DNA of 64,000 bases from Endocalyx cinctus (lineage: Eukaryota; Ascomycota; Sordariomycetes; Amphisphaeriales; Apiosporaceae): NCBI GenBank assembly GCA_001600455.1, contig BCKC01000001.1, forward strand, positions 7,199,418 through 7,263,417. The letters run 5' to 3'. Shown here piece after piece: positions 11,042 through 21,775 of this stretch. Numbering within the stretch: the stretch's first letter is position 1; each line of letters starts with the position of its first letter. The notes below the pieces were generated by a model. It saw nothing but the letters and a program-made list of their open reading frames with translations. It ran no database searches and was not told the origin of the DNA. Both the position numbers and the translations under genes were made by a program.

Positions 11042-12905
11042 CTAGATATCAAGAAGTCTTTGAATGAAGGAAGGTCCCAACTCGCGAATTTTTGCCCTGC
11101 GCGTTTCCTGTGGAGCCAAGGCGATCAGGATCTTCTGTCGCGTAAGCGTCTCTAGATTACAAAGACTCTTTCCCAGTGCTGTTGGGGAGACTTTCCTTCG
11201 AATTAGGCTCGGATAGATATTACAGATGTGATAAAATTCTCTCATTTTCCCTTCCATTGGGAATGATAAACTCAGAGAGTGCCCCGAATTCATGATGTCC
11301 TCAATTCTCAAGTGATTCAACTGATTGCATATCCATGACAGGCGCGTCATCTCGTCACTCTCGTCGTACGGGACGGCAACGATGTTGGCGTTGTACCGCA
11401 GCAAGTACCACGACGAGGAACGGCCCAAGCTCTCGTGAAGCGCGATGGCCGGAGCGACTATCTCGTTCGCGAGGCTGTCCCGGAATCTAATGTGAAGGTT
11501 ACTCGGAACCGGCGCCCAGGTAAAGAGGCTCAGTAATCCCTTCGTCAGTCTCTCGTACGCCTTAGACCGGACCGAATCCTCGAAGTCGCGGTGGCTGATG
11601 AGGTTGTTGTAGAACTCAGATCGCCAGTTTCGCACTTCGTACTCGTCTCTTTCGGGCTTGACGCAGTTTTGCATTGACCATGTTAGCTGTTCTAGAGCGG
11701 CGCTCTCAACTGCCGCCTCGGGGTAGAGCTCGCGTGAGAACAGCGCTACGTGCAGGTAGCGCATGATGACGGCACACAGTAGGTCCCTTTCCATACCTGC
11801 GAATCGACATAGGCGGCCTAGATCGGGGTATTCATTAATGACCTCGTGAAGATTTGCTACTAGGGATCGATTCGCCCGAGCCGTGGTGATGACAGAAGCA
11901 ACTAGGGCCTGGTCTACCATGAGGCGCGATAACCATTCCTTAACCCAGTGCTCAATACCTTTCAGAAGGTCGTTATATTCCTTAGAGAATAAAAAGAGTA
12001 GAAATCAGCTGAGCTATAGTTTCTCAAACGTTTATTTTGTTAAATTCACGTACCGTTTGAGGTTGCTGGGGATTGAGGTCCCGGATAGTGGGCTGTAAGC
12101 CTCCTGTGCTTTTGAAATTATTTTTTATCCCCTCTAGTGTCTTAATGGTAACCTCTAGCTCCATTACTTTTCTTCTTTCTGTACCTATATCTGACTTGTA
12201 TTTGACGAGCTCATTCTCAAGGACATCGCATTTTGCAATACAAGTGTCAAGTTCGTATAAAATTTGGGCCTGGGAGGGAGCTGCAGATACATTTTCTGAT
12301 TGCTTGCCGGCTACTATTTGAAGTTTGTTCAATTGATCCGTCATCTCTTTATTGAAGTCGAATTGATGTTGCAATTCTTCCCGAAGCTTATCGTTCTGGA
12401 GCTTTTCATATTGGTATTTTAGATGCCAATCATTGCCATTAGTCGCTGCCTGGTCGGCGCGGGTTCCATCCTCTTTACCAGGTTGACGTTTCTCGCCTCC
12501 TCTCACTTTATCCATGATATTCTGCTTCAACATAGCGTTCGAATTCTTAAGCATCTTGTTTTCCTTCGCCAAAAATCTCATCTCATCTTCCATATTATTG
12601 CATCGGTCGGCTAACAAGTTCCGCCTATTCTCAGTTCCACCTTTCAATTCCTTCATGTTCTTCCTCAGTAGACAGACCTTTGTCCCTAATATCTTTACCG
12701 TCGCTTGATATTTTTTAATTTCATCTCGGAGCTTCTGCGTCTCTTCTTTCTGCGTTTCGAAAAGAGTCGCAAGAGTCTCGGCCTTCTTCTCGGCTTCGCT
12801 AATTCCATTAACAGCCACATCATGCAGTTCGTTGAAGCTGTTTAATATTCCTGGAATCGTGGTGTTCATAACTCCGATCATAGGATCTTCGATAATCGGT
12901 TCCAT
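11042..12905 (-). CDS. Coiled-coil protein with conserved helical C-terminus
   Basis: Minus-strand exons 12905-12054 and 11980-11042 join in phase 0 (donor GTACGT, acceptor CTAAG) to 596 aa. Residues about 25-270 are dominated by Lys/Glu/Leu heptad-like sequence (for example LRDEIKKYQATVKILG, LENELVKYKSDIG), predicting a long coiled coil broken by a polar linker near residues 135-160. After the splice the sequence becomes compact: EYNDLLKGIEHWVKEWLSRL and a globular all-helical region of about 300 residues, a combination I have seen in orphan Pezizomycotina proteins. No signal peptide, transmembrane segment or catalytic motif is visible. Scaffold or cytoskeletal roles are possible but unproven. 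Confidence 0.8.
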
Positions 12906-13996
12906 TGCGACAGATATCCAAAGTGCTTCTTATATAGATGACACTTCGTAATTATTTTCCGATTTTCCATGGGAGTGAATGAGAACAAAAACTTTGTGAG
13001 ATTCTACTCATTCGCCAAGCTCATTTGGCTTATCCATCCCTCCTTGACTAGTGGCGATGATCGTGGTGGATTCTCTATGTAAACTAAGCTTCCCAGGACT
13101 TTACGGCAAAATGATGTGTGGGTTCTCATTCAAGTTTACTCTGAAAGAAGGTCATAATTAGATAATAGTCGGATTTGGAAAAAATACAAAGGCGCCTAAT
13201 CTACACCGGTCTATATCACTCGATTGATTCACCGTATTCTTTGTCTCTAACCTACAAATGAGAACCGTGTTCAGTTTCATTGCTTTATTACGACTGCTAA
13301 ATATCAATATGGGTGACCACTTCTAATTACACTGAAATATGTAACTAAAGATGAAACTTTGCAGTGTATTTATGAAAAGTTATGTATATTAATTATAATA
13401 TTGCATTGCATGCGCAATTCCTTTACTTAGCATAGGAAAATGATGTAGTACATTTCCGGTATAATAATATTCTCTTGTTATTATCCTTTTTTATACATGG
13501 CGGAGAGAGTAATAGTCTAGAAAGTCGCCAAATAGATCGATCATAGCAGGTTTACGTGCGACTTTCTGAGGTGACTTTTACTTTTTCTATCTTCAAGCAA
13601 AGAGGGGGTTGTGGCCCCACACCCAGTATTATTATTCCAATACCTCTGCGGTGATGAAGACTTGGTTACTTATGTGTACTTGCTTATCCACTTAGCTTAA
13701 ATAAATATTTTAAATAGTAAATCATTCAATAGAAAGGTACTTATGTAGCAGAATATGTGACTAATAGCTCAGAGAATTCTACTTCCCCTAAAATGTTGCC
13801 TGAGCTAATATTTTCCGTTCCTTAAAATTACCAACTATGTACCCCGAGAATCTTTCTTTCAGCTTCTCGATAATATTTATGGCAGTGGTTTCAAAACATT
13901 TTCCGATAATCTTTTATATTATTGACTTTAACTCATCATTGCTATATCTAATACTGATTAAACTATGAGTAGGACAAAAAACATGCTAGCTTCTTG
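12906..13996. other. Gene-free spacer
   Basis: About 1.1 kb of AT-rich DNA. Nothing recognised. Confidence 0.6.
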
Positions 13997-15098
13997 CTAA
14001 TTAGCCTGTAGTAAGGCTAACCAATCCTGTTTCTTGCACCACTCCTGGACAGACGATAAGCCCGGTTTCAAATCCAGCTCCCTGGGTTGCTTGACGTTCT
14101 TGTCAGCCTTACCACCATCCATCCCGAACTCGGCGGTGAACCCCATCATATCCACCCCGATACCTCGTGATATCAGGGTCTCCGAAGTCAAACTTGGGCG
14201 CCTGGTCAAGTTGTATCTCAAGCGGAATGTTGCCAAGTACGTGCCATAAAAACACCGCGAACGCGTGCAGGCTAAGCCACTCATTCGCGAGGGCGATCTT
14301 GGTACCTGGGCTCGGAAGAGAGGCACGGAGTACGGCTGCTACTAAAGCGCCCGTGTCCGAGATGACGGAAAGTAAAAGAAAAGGAGTTGAGGCTAGGGGC
14401 TCACCAAGCCGGAAAATGAGTTTCTCATTCTCCGCATCCTGATTTCGGGTTTAAATTGACTGTTATTAGAAAAGAAATACCTGCGAGAAAATGGATAATT
14501 TTTTACGTACCAGACTAGGTAAGAATATACCACCCGCAGCCTGTAAGAAATTCTCCAGATATAATCCGACATAAACGACATTCGTATTCCGCCACAGCTC
14601 CGGGTAGGTTGTCGCGCCGTACTGCTCAGCGCGGGCCTTGCCATCGTAGTGGTAGCATTGAGTGTACTTCCCACCGCTAAGCTTCTCCGCGTGGGGCAAG
14701 CTGGATAAAATAAACCGCTGCAGCGAGGGGGTCACCCGAGAGGCAGCATCGATGATATTGCGGGCCTGCACTTCCTCACGGTCGCGACCTAAAAGTAGTA
14801 GATCCCGTCCCGCGGCCAGGGACTCATTGCCGGTTCGTGCCGCCCGGAAGTCCGTCACGCCGAAGATGACGGCCGCTCCCGCGAACGCGCCGTCGAGGGA
14901 GGTCGGGTCGTCGAAGTCAGCCCCGACTACCTTGACGCCTTTTTCGGCCAGAGAAATTGACTTGGCTGAGGTCGGATCTCGAGTGATGGCACGAATGGCG
15001 TAAGGACAGGGTGATTGAGAGAGGAAGTACGAAACCACTGAGCCGCCTTGGTTGCCGGTGGCACCGCAGACGACGAGGAGAGGCTTTTCTGTAGGCAT
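13997..15098 (-). pseudogene. NmrA-like NAD(P)-binding protein, frameshifted
   Basis: Exon 1 (15098-14511) starts with a Rossmann motif (VCGATGNQGGSV), as in NmrA/HSCARG-type redox sensors and regulators. A GTACGT donor and a CAG acceptor at 14440-14439 place exon 2 at 14438. Exon 2 reads on through DTGALVAAVL and a WLSLHAFAVFLWHVLG segment resembling the family's substrate lobe. Near 14150-14180 the frame that carries the family-like C-terminus (GIGVDMMGFTAEFGMDGG ... VQEWCKKQDWLALL) is shifted by one base from the upstream frame. Either a one-base insertion (or two-base deletion) broke the gene, or the assembly has an error there. A 79-nt intron could restore the frame but would remove the conserved segment. 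It lies next to another damaged gene, 336 bp upstream. Confidence 0.7.
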
Positions 15099-15434
15099 GG
15101 TGGAAGAAATGGTAAAGAAAGTAATAACTTTGAGATGTATGTGAAGAGTATGATCTGTCTGAACCTGCTGCGATTGGTTTCCTAAGGGATAAAAAGAAAG
15201 AAAGAAAACGGAGGCTTCTCTTCAATTTAAACAGAATTTTTAGAAGTCAAAACATGACAGTTCTCGTGTTTTATAATACTATTTTCGCGTGTACTCAACC
15301 CAATATAGACTAACTTCCACTACGTGCCCATTATTGGTGTAATACTACCATGACCCCTATATTATGGCTAAATACTCGTATGCGAGAATCGTATCCAAGC
15401 CAAAGCCTAATCTGGCTTAGTTCCCACCGAGTCT
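15099..15434. other. Short spacer between two damaged genes
   Basis: A 336-bp spacer holding the NmrA-like promoter and the 3' end of the damaged regulator. No distinct element seen. Confidence 0.5.
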
Positions 15435-16421
15435 TTAAACCCGTGATTTATGCGTACCGTTATGTGCAAGGACAACGAGATCGAGGAATAAGTCACCGCA
15501 TAAATCACTAGTAGATTCGTTTTGGCTCTCAGCGAATTTGTGATATGAACTGAGACTCTCTTTCACCTCAGTCCCATTCTGAACCCTAGCATTTGATATC
15601 CATGCCTGCGGTGACTGCGCCATCCAGAGTCCTGGGCGGCTATCAAATGGAAGTGACTCGAGAAAAAGCAAATTGGAGCAGTACCCGTGCCGAAAGCAGT
15701 TAAGTGCCATAAAGAGGGTATACGACATGAAAATAGTCCGTCGGACGCTCTCTCCAAAAAGCCACTGCTGCCACAGAGACTGATTCTGAGGCGCTTGAGT
15801 CTCAGCGGATGTCAATAGGTACTGAGTCCATACTTCAAGCACATCGAGAGACTGCTCAGCAAACTGCTGCTCCGATGGAAAGCTAGAGAAGAGGAATATC
15901 CCCAAGTAGACAGTGAGAGCCTGCAAAGCTTCAAGAGCGTCATGAATGGATATGGTGGTGATTTTTATCTTAACCAGGCGCACCAGGTTCTCAAAAGCTG
16001 CATTGCTATCTTGGGTCTTTCCGAGGACGTTCAGCTAGTCATAGTAGTGGCTATGTGGCCGCAGTTTAGGATGAATGTATATTGCTGGTTTCTCCACCCC
16101 AAGTAAACTCGGTATAGACTGGTATCCTGAACGAATCAGATCAAGCGTCCGGGCCTGCCCAGGCCTACTAATGGCCGGGTCGATACCGGGACCGAGAGAC
16201 TGGACGCTCCTTATCAAGCAGTACCCATTGGTGCGGTAGAATTGTGGAATAGACCAAGAATCTAGAAACTGTTCTGTCCGTTCGTTTGGAACGTTGAGGG
16301 GCTGCAGATCATAAACGCAGTCCAAACCTATTTCAGCGCAACGATTACATTTCGGCAATCGAACAAGACATTTGCGTTTGGATTTAGTGCAATTCTGACA
16401 CGCTTTACGAAGTATACTCAT
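15435..16421 (-). pseudogene. Zn2Cys6 transcription factor with in-frame TAG
   Basis: The N-terminus has a complete Zn2Cys6 cluster: Cys 8, 11, 18, 25, 28 and 35 (C-x2-C-x6-C-x6-C-x2-C-x6-C). Codon 129 (16037-16035) is TAG. The same frame then runs uninterrupted for about 200 codons to 15435 and contains sequence typical of the C-terminal half of small fungal regulators (DALEALQALTVYLGIFLF, GLWMAQSPQAWI). Residues just before the stop (IYIHPKL) also look like family sequence, so I do not think they are intron. A CAG-to-TAG change, a C-to-T transition of the type produced by RIP, would explain it. A 63-nt in-phase intron with weak donor GTGGAG could remove the stop and is the main alternative. 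Confidence 0.65.
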
Positions 16422-17280
16422 AATGGGCCAAAGACAGAAGATAAAATCAAATTAAAAGCGGACGAGACAAAGCAAGAAAGTAAAAGTCCAGGTGATTAGA
16501 ATTTATCACGTCGATTTTGTTTCAGTTGATCTGCAGAGTTTGGAGAGTAATCAACGGTGCTTATGGTCTGAAGTCCTACGGTTCCCTTCGGTCCAAGCTA
16601 ATCCATAATGAGCCTAGTTCCCGCTGGTTCTACATGAGTATACTTCATTTTATTAGTTGGAAGAGCGGCTCGGCTCGTTTGAAAAGCGTCGAATAACGGC
16701 TTGGATTGAACAAGGATAATTTAAGATCAGTAATCCTGAAGATTATGAAAAAGAAAAGTATCACCTCTAGTGATAGGAGATAAGTGTCATATAATCACTT
16801 GGCGTTCATACATATTAAGTAGTGGTGTACTAAGTCAGCAAACGAGACAGCAAATCTACAGCTTCATGAATTACTTTTACCGATCTAAACTAATTATGTG
16901 GTTGATTGGCCAGAAATTGAACTTACAATCAATAGAATATAAGCACTTGTTTAAGAAAGGAACAGGAAAATGGCGGTATCACGTAAGAGGGTAGTATTAA
17001 ATTCATCTATTAGTTTTACGGTGATCGAAGTTGAAAAGGCATTGAGCATATTGACATCATAAAATATGCGGTGAACGGAGTTTGACTTCCTTTGATCCTC
17101 AGGCCAGAAAAGCTTTCCTCGAATCTTGATAAAGCCATGATGTTGACAGGGTATATTAACATTTAGTTGTTAAATAAATATGTAACAAGAATAAAGTAAC
17201 AACGCGACTAGCTGGTATCTCAGTTGAATTAACATTACAAAATAAAACTTTTTTCATGAAATCGAAATTTTCAGCCATCT
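16422..17280. other. Gene-free spacer
   Basis: About 860 bp of AT-rich DNA. A short plus-strand frame at 16770-16994 has no support. Confidence 0.55.
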
Positions 17281-19437
17281 CTACGCGCTTGAGGCATCGG
17301 CGATGATAACTTCGCTAGCCTTCTGAGAGAGCATGTAGAGGGGCAAGGCAATGTAGAAGCCAGGAATCTTAGGGAAAGCAGAAGCGTCCACCACTCTCAG
17401 GCCCTTAGTACCCCTGACTTTGAAGTTCGAGTCCAACACCGCCATCGGGTCGTCGTCGGGGCCGATCGGGCAAGTGCAAGAGGCGTGGTGACCCCAAGCC
17501 TCGTTCCTCAGGAAATCCTTGACTTCCTCCTCGGTATCGACGTCCGCGCCGGGCCAGACCTCGGGGAAGCTGCCGTCGAGAGGGATCAGGTCCTTGAAGG
17601 CGCGGCGTCCGAACTGGAACCCCTCGTACACGGCCTGCAGATCCTTGGCGCCCTCGTCGTTGTCGTTGACGCCAGCTTCGAATGAGTTGAAGTTGATCAG
17701 CGGCATGTCTCGCGGGTCCGTCGATCGCAGCGTTACCGTGCCGGCGTTGTTTCGGCTATGCGCCTTCAGCACGATCCACGACCAGTGCTGAGCGTCAGAG
17801 AACGAGTCGTTCGCGTATCCCGGGAAATAGCCTTTGAACTTGGCAGGGGCACCCGCGACAAGCAAGTCTGGCTCATCCTCGGCTACGGAGGACTTGAGGA
17901 TGGCGGCGATGGCGAGACCGCTCGTGCCGTACACTCCCTTGCTAATAGGGCCGGTTCCGCTGGTGTACTGCTCCAAGCAAGGGTCGTCGGGGGTGGTCAA
18001 GAAAGTGCATTTGGAAGTGATGGCGAAGTTGCTGTCCGTCTTACCGATCACGGTGTTTTCGTATCGGTCCTGAAGGTTGGTGCCAACGCCGGGAAGGTCG
18101 ACCACGACAGGGATGTCAAATGATTCGAGCTCTTCTTTCGGACCAACGCCGCTCAACTTCAGGAGCTGCGGGGTGTTAAATGCGCCCCCGGCGACGATGA
18201 TCTCGCGTGACGCGTCGACGCTGCCCGAGCCGGTTTGTTCCGCCGTGCCAGATCGAGGATCCGCCCGGTAAAGGTAGTTGCCCTCCATGTAATCGACGCC
18301 GACAGCTCTCGGGGTACCTTCATCTTCGGTGAAGCGGACCTTGGTAACCTAATATTTGGAGATGTTAGTCGACCCGCTCAGATGAACCGAATAAAAAGAA
18401 TGGAACTTACGAGAGTGTTGAGCTTAATGTCGAGATGATACTTGCGGGATCCATCGGCATTGACGGCATTAGCGGTATCTAAGATCAAGTCCAGAGGACC
18501 GCCTCGGACGTTATCCCGCATAGAGAGAGGAACCTGGTAGAGGCCAGTCTTACTAGTCTGACCAGGACCATTGACGTCGTTGATCAGGATTTGCCCGAGG
18601 CCAAGGACGGTTTGAGCAATAGTTGTAAGAATGTTTTTGCCCATAGCCGAAGCGGCCGAGAGGATGAGAGAAATTAATTTCCGATCTTCAATCACGAGAG
18701 ACAGTGACGTTAACTCGGTCCATAACCAACCGCTGAAGCCGTGCCCGATGATGCTGCTGGGAATGTAGTGGTTGTGTTCAATTGTCTTGAACCGCGTTTG
18801 CATTTCTGTCGCGGACCAGGAATCGTCCCTCGTGAGGTTGGCGATGTGGTTCCAGTCACTGTCGTGCGCGCCCATAGTGATAAGCGCGTTGTGGCGGGAA
18901 CATCCACCGAGGGTGCCGGCACGGGGGTACCAAATACCAAGGGGGTCAGCATTGGCGGGCGGATCCTTGCCGACGTAGAAAGTGCCATCGGGGTTCTGGT
19001 AGGTCATCTTGGAGTCATTTTTCTGCATTTCTAGGTCCGAGTAGTGGTTGACGAAGAAATTCCACCTGGTGTCCTCGAACTCGGACGAGTACGCATGCAT
19101 GGCCGGGATGCTTTCGATCAAGCTATCACCTGAATCGCCACCGGCATCGATCAAGAGGACTTTGTATCCAGCGATGGCCAGGTTAACTGCGACTGGACCG
19201 CCTCCCGGTCCAGAGCCGACGACCACATACTCGTAATCATCCGATGGGGCAGTATTGTCACGCTTGTTGATGAATGGAGATTGTCGCCGATGATGATTAT
19301 GGTTACGGTCGTTAGGATAGGCATCCCTAGAAAAGATAGTTAGAAGTGATTTCATGAGAAGTTCAGTTGAAAACCTACGCAATGAATGCCGATGCCGCGA
19401 TGGCAGACAATGAGATAAGAAGTCGAAGCGCCTGCAT
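17281..19437 (-). CDS. Secreted GMC oxidoreductase (FAD, CAZy AA3-like)
   Basis: Minus-strand exons 19437-19379, 19326-18411 and 18348-17281 join in phase to 680 aa (donors GTAGGT and GTAAGT, acceptors CTAG and TTAG). Exon 1 encodes a signal peptide (MQALRLLISLSAIAASAFIA), so the enzyme is probably extracellular. The FAD-binding motif GSGPGGGPVAVNLA lies near residue 55; the second GMC signature region (GGAFNTPQLLKLSGVG) is clear. The catalytic-loop His is present (WGHHASCTCPIG, His613/614). The second catalytic position, usually His or Asn, falls in KIPGFYIALPLYM and appears to be Tyr658. Such enzymes oxidise alcohols or sugars and supply H2O2 or quinone reduction during plant-polymer attack. 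The substrate is unknown. Confidence 0.88.
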
Positions 19438-21775
19438 GATTGTAGTTTATCCGACGAACCCGAAAGCAATAAGTCGAACAACACCAACAAACAAGCTCAA
19501 GGGATTGATACAGAAATGTAATTCCGTAGATATCAACGGCCGAGTCCTATTAATATACTACACAGCTAGGGCTCGTGCAGCCCGTGACAGCGGGAGCGGA
19601 ATGCCGCTTGAAAGGGGGCGGGGTGGGCGGAACTAGAGAACGTATAAAGAGTACTATACCACGTGTTATTGCGCAGGGATGATCGTAACTACATGGTCAA
19701 TCATAATGAAACTAATATTCCCGCTAGTGCAGGGTAATTTATTATACAAATTATACCCAAACATACCTCTTATTCTATATATATAAGTTATTCAACATAC
19801 CGTAATGTAGTTTAAGTACACAGTAGATAGTTGATAATTCAGACCTCTACTCACCATATGTTTTCCCACACATCGGCCATACTGTAACATCACGCGTGGA
19901 TATTTTTAATGCTAGACCCTTACTATGTACATAGTATTATGCAGAGAAGATGGATCCCTATATTTCAGTCACTTATTAACCCAATTCCTTGGTCAGGTCG
20001 ACTTTAATAGAAGGTTACATTTACCAGTTTCGGACGATGATTGTCTTTTGGCAGTTGAATTAGATAATCTACCATATCGCCGGAGATCATATAGGGTTAG
20101 AAGCCTGGGATGATGCACACTGCCTGACTGCCATATATCTCATTTCTGGTTTGTTTCCGCGCATTATAGTTATAGTCAATCACCTACGCATTTCGGTTTA
20201 GTTGCCAAGAGATCATGTTACCACAATCCAGCACCGCTACGTGTAATTCAATCTTCTCACCCTTTGCCTTATTTCGGCGTCGCATCTACATTAGGTATTC
20301 GGTCTGATGTACAAGAGATCTCGCCTTGATTTTACGCGATGAATCTCTTGGGCTCAATAGTATTTTGGATGTAAAACGTAATAATATTTTAGATAATCGA
20401 AAGATCTTAAGAGAATTTTCAGTTGTCAATATTTATGATAGATACTTCGTAATTGGTTCCTCTTCCGAACCAATCTGGTCTTGACTAACTGATATAGTAT
20501 ATTACTACTTAAGTATAATACATTATATGATCTTGTTTTGCGGCTTAACCACCAACCACCTGGGGAAAAACGCCGACATTTAACAGCTTTGCTTGAAGTT
20601 CCACAAGCTACGCCCTACAATTCCGATTTAAACTATATCAGTATGCTCAACCAAGTTTAAGTTTATAGTTAATCAGGGGTTCTAAAAGGTTGCCGGGGGT
20701 AAGGTTGACCATTTTTACTTTATTTGACAGTAATTAGTTTAACGTACGTTGACTTAGTGGTTATTAATAGTGGCCATTCTATTCTATAATACACTACAAA
20801 TCTATTACTGAGCTGAGATTTAGCATAAGCCTGCCATTAATTTAGTACTGATTACCTCCCTCAGCGGGTAAAGCTGGGTCGTGTGTAGCGTGGATTATCG
20901 CCTAGGTTAGTTCCGGGGCTCTGCGGGGCGGTACGAGCCCCCTACTGGTGTATACGATATTATTTCGCGATATGTACAAAGTACGGAGTATTATATTACT
21001 TCGTATGATATTTTTTATTTTCAACTTGGGCTTAATATAGGTAAAAGTTGAACCCGGGTGTAAAACTTAGCTCTGGGTTCAGTTAACCGTCGTTGATCAC
21101 CCCTCCCCCCCGATGTTTTATATACCCCTCGGTCAACTGGGAACTCCTAATCGTGTTGGCGGCGGACATGTGATCAAGGTTTTTTATTTTCAGAGTACTT
21201 TCACCCATGTACCTTGTTCACCTTTGCCGTCTTGCCGAGTTAGAATTCCGAATCATGTTGGATTTTATGGGTTTATACTGAGGACATATTCTGCCCCCTT
21301 CCTATTCTCTCTCGCCACCAAAAAAAGAGAAAAGATTGAAGCGATTACTTTCTACGAGAAGCATGCACAGAGTCTCGTTATTACCATCATATGTATAATT
21401 ATATCAGGATAACGAGTACTTATTATAAAAGATCCCAGATCGTGAAATTTAATATGTTGCGACCATGTCCTAGATCTCTACAAGTAGTTATAGAATATTA
21501 CATTGAAAGATAGCTACATGGATTGAGGAGGCTCTGCGTTCTAGAAGAAATGAATACAAGGAATCGATTGTGCTTTCATAAATGATAATTTTCATGCAGT
21601 GCCCTTCTGTGTGGCACCATGGAACGTATTAACTGAACAAGATATTTTTTTCAAATCTGTGTCACCCATTCTCAAGTCCCCAAACGCTGGACAGCTGAGG
21701 TGCAGTATCAGGTCAACTAAGACATCGCCAAAATTTGAAGAGGAGTTCACTTTTATTGCATTTGTTCCAAGTTAT
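19438..21775. other. Long spacer with decayed repeat
   Basis: About 2.3 kb with no supported gene. It contains the GMC promoter (a GC-rich patch at 19581-19632 including GGAGCGGAATGCCGCTT) and a copy of repeat family 2 (about 20850-21105). Confidence 0.55.
20850..21105 (+). repeat. Decayed repeat, family 2, copy 3
   Basis: Aligns with the reverse complement of 664-960. Landmarks: CGGTACGAGCCCC, GTGTATACGATA, GGTAAAAGTTGAACCCGGG and CTGGGTTCAGTTAAC. Non-coding. Confidence 0.6.

Noticed and set aside
14165..14290. A 79-nt intron that would repair the NmrA-like frame
   Set aside because: It would delete WLSLHAFAVFLWHVLG, which resembles a conserved part of the family, and has a poor donor (GTGGCT).
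15974..16110. A 63-nt in-phase intron that would remove the TAG in the Zn2Cys6 gene
   Set aside because: The donor (GTGGAG) is weak and the excised stretch encodes IYIHPKL-like sequence that looks like family coding sequence. Kept as an alternative only.
20900..20960. tRNA-like text (GGCGGTACGAGCCCC)
   Set aside because: No acceptor, D and anticodon stems could be built; it belongs to a decayed repeat.
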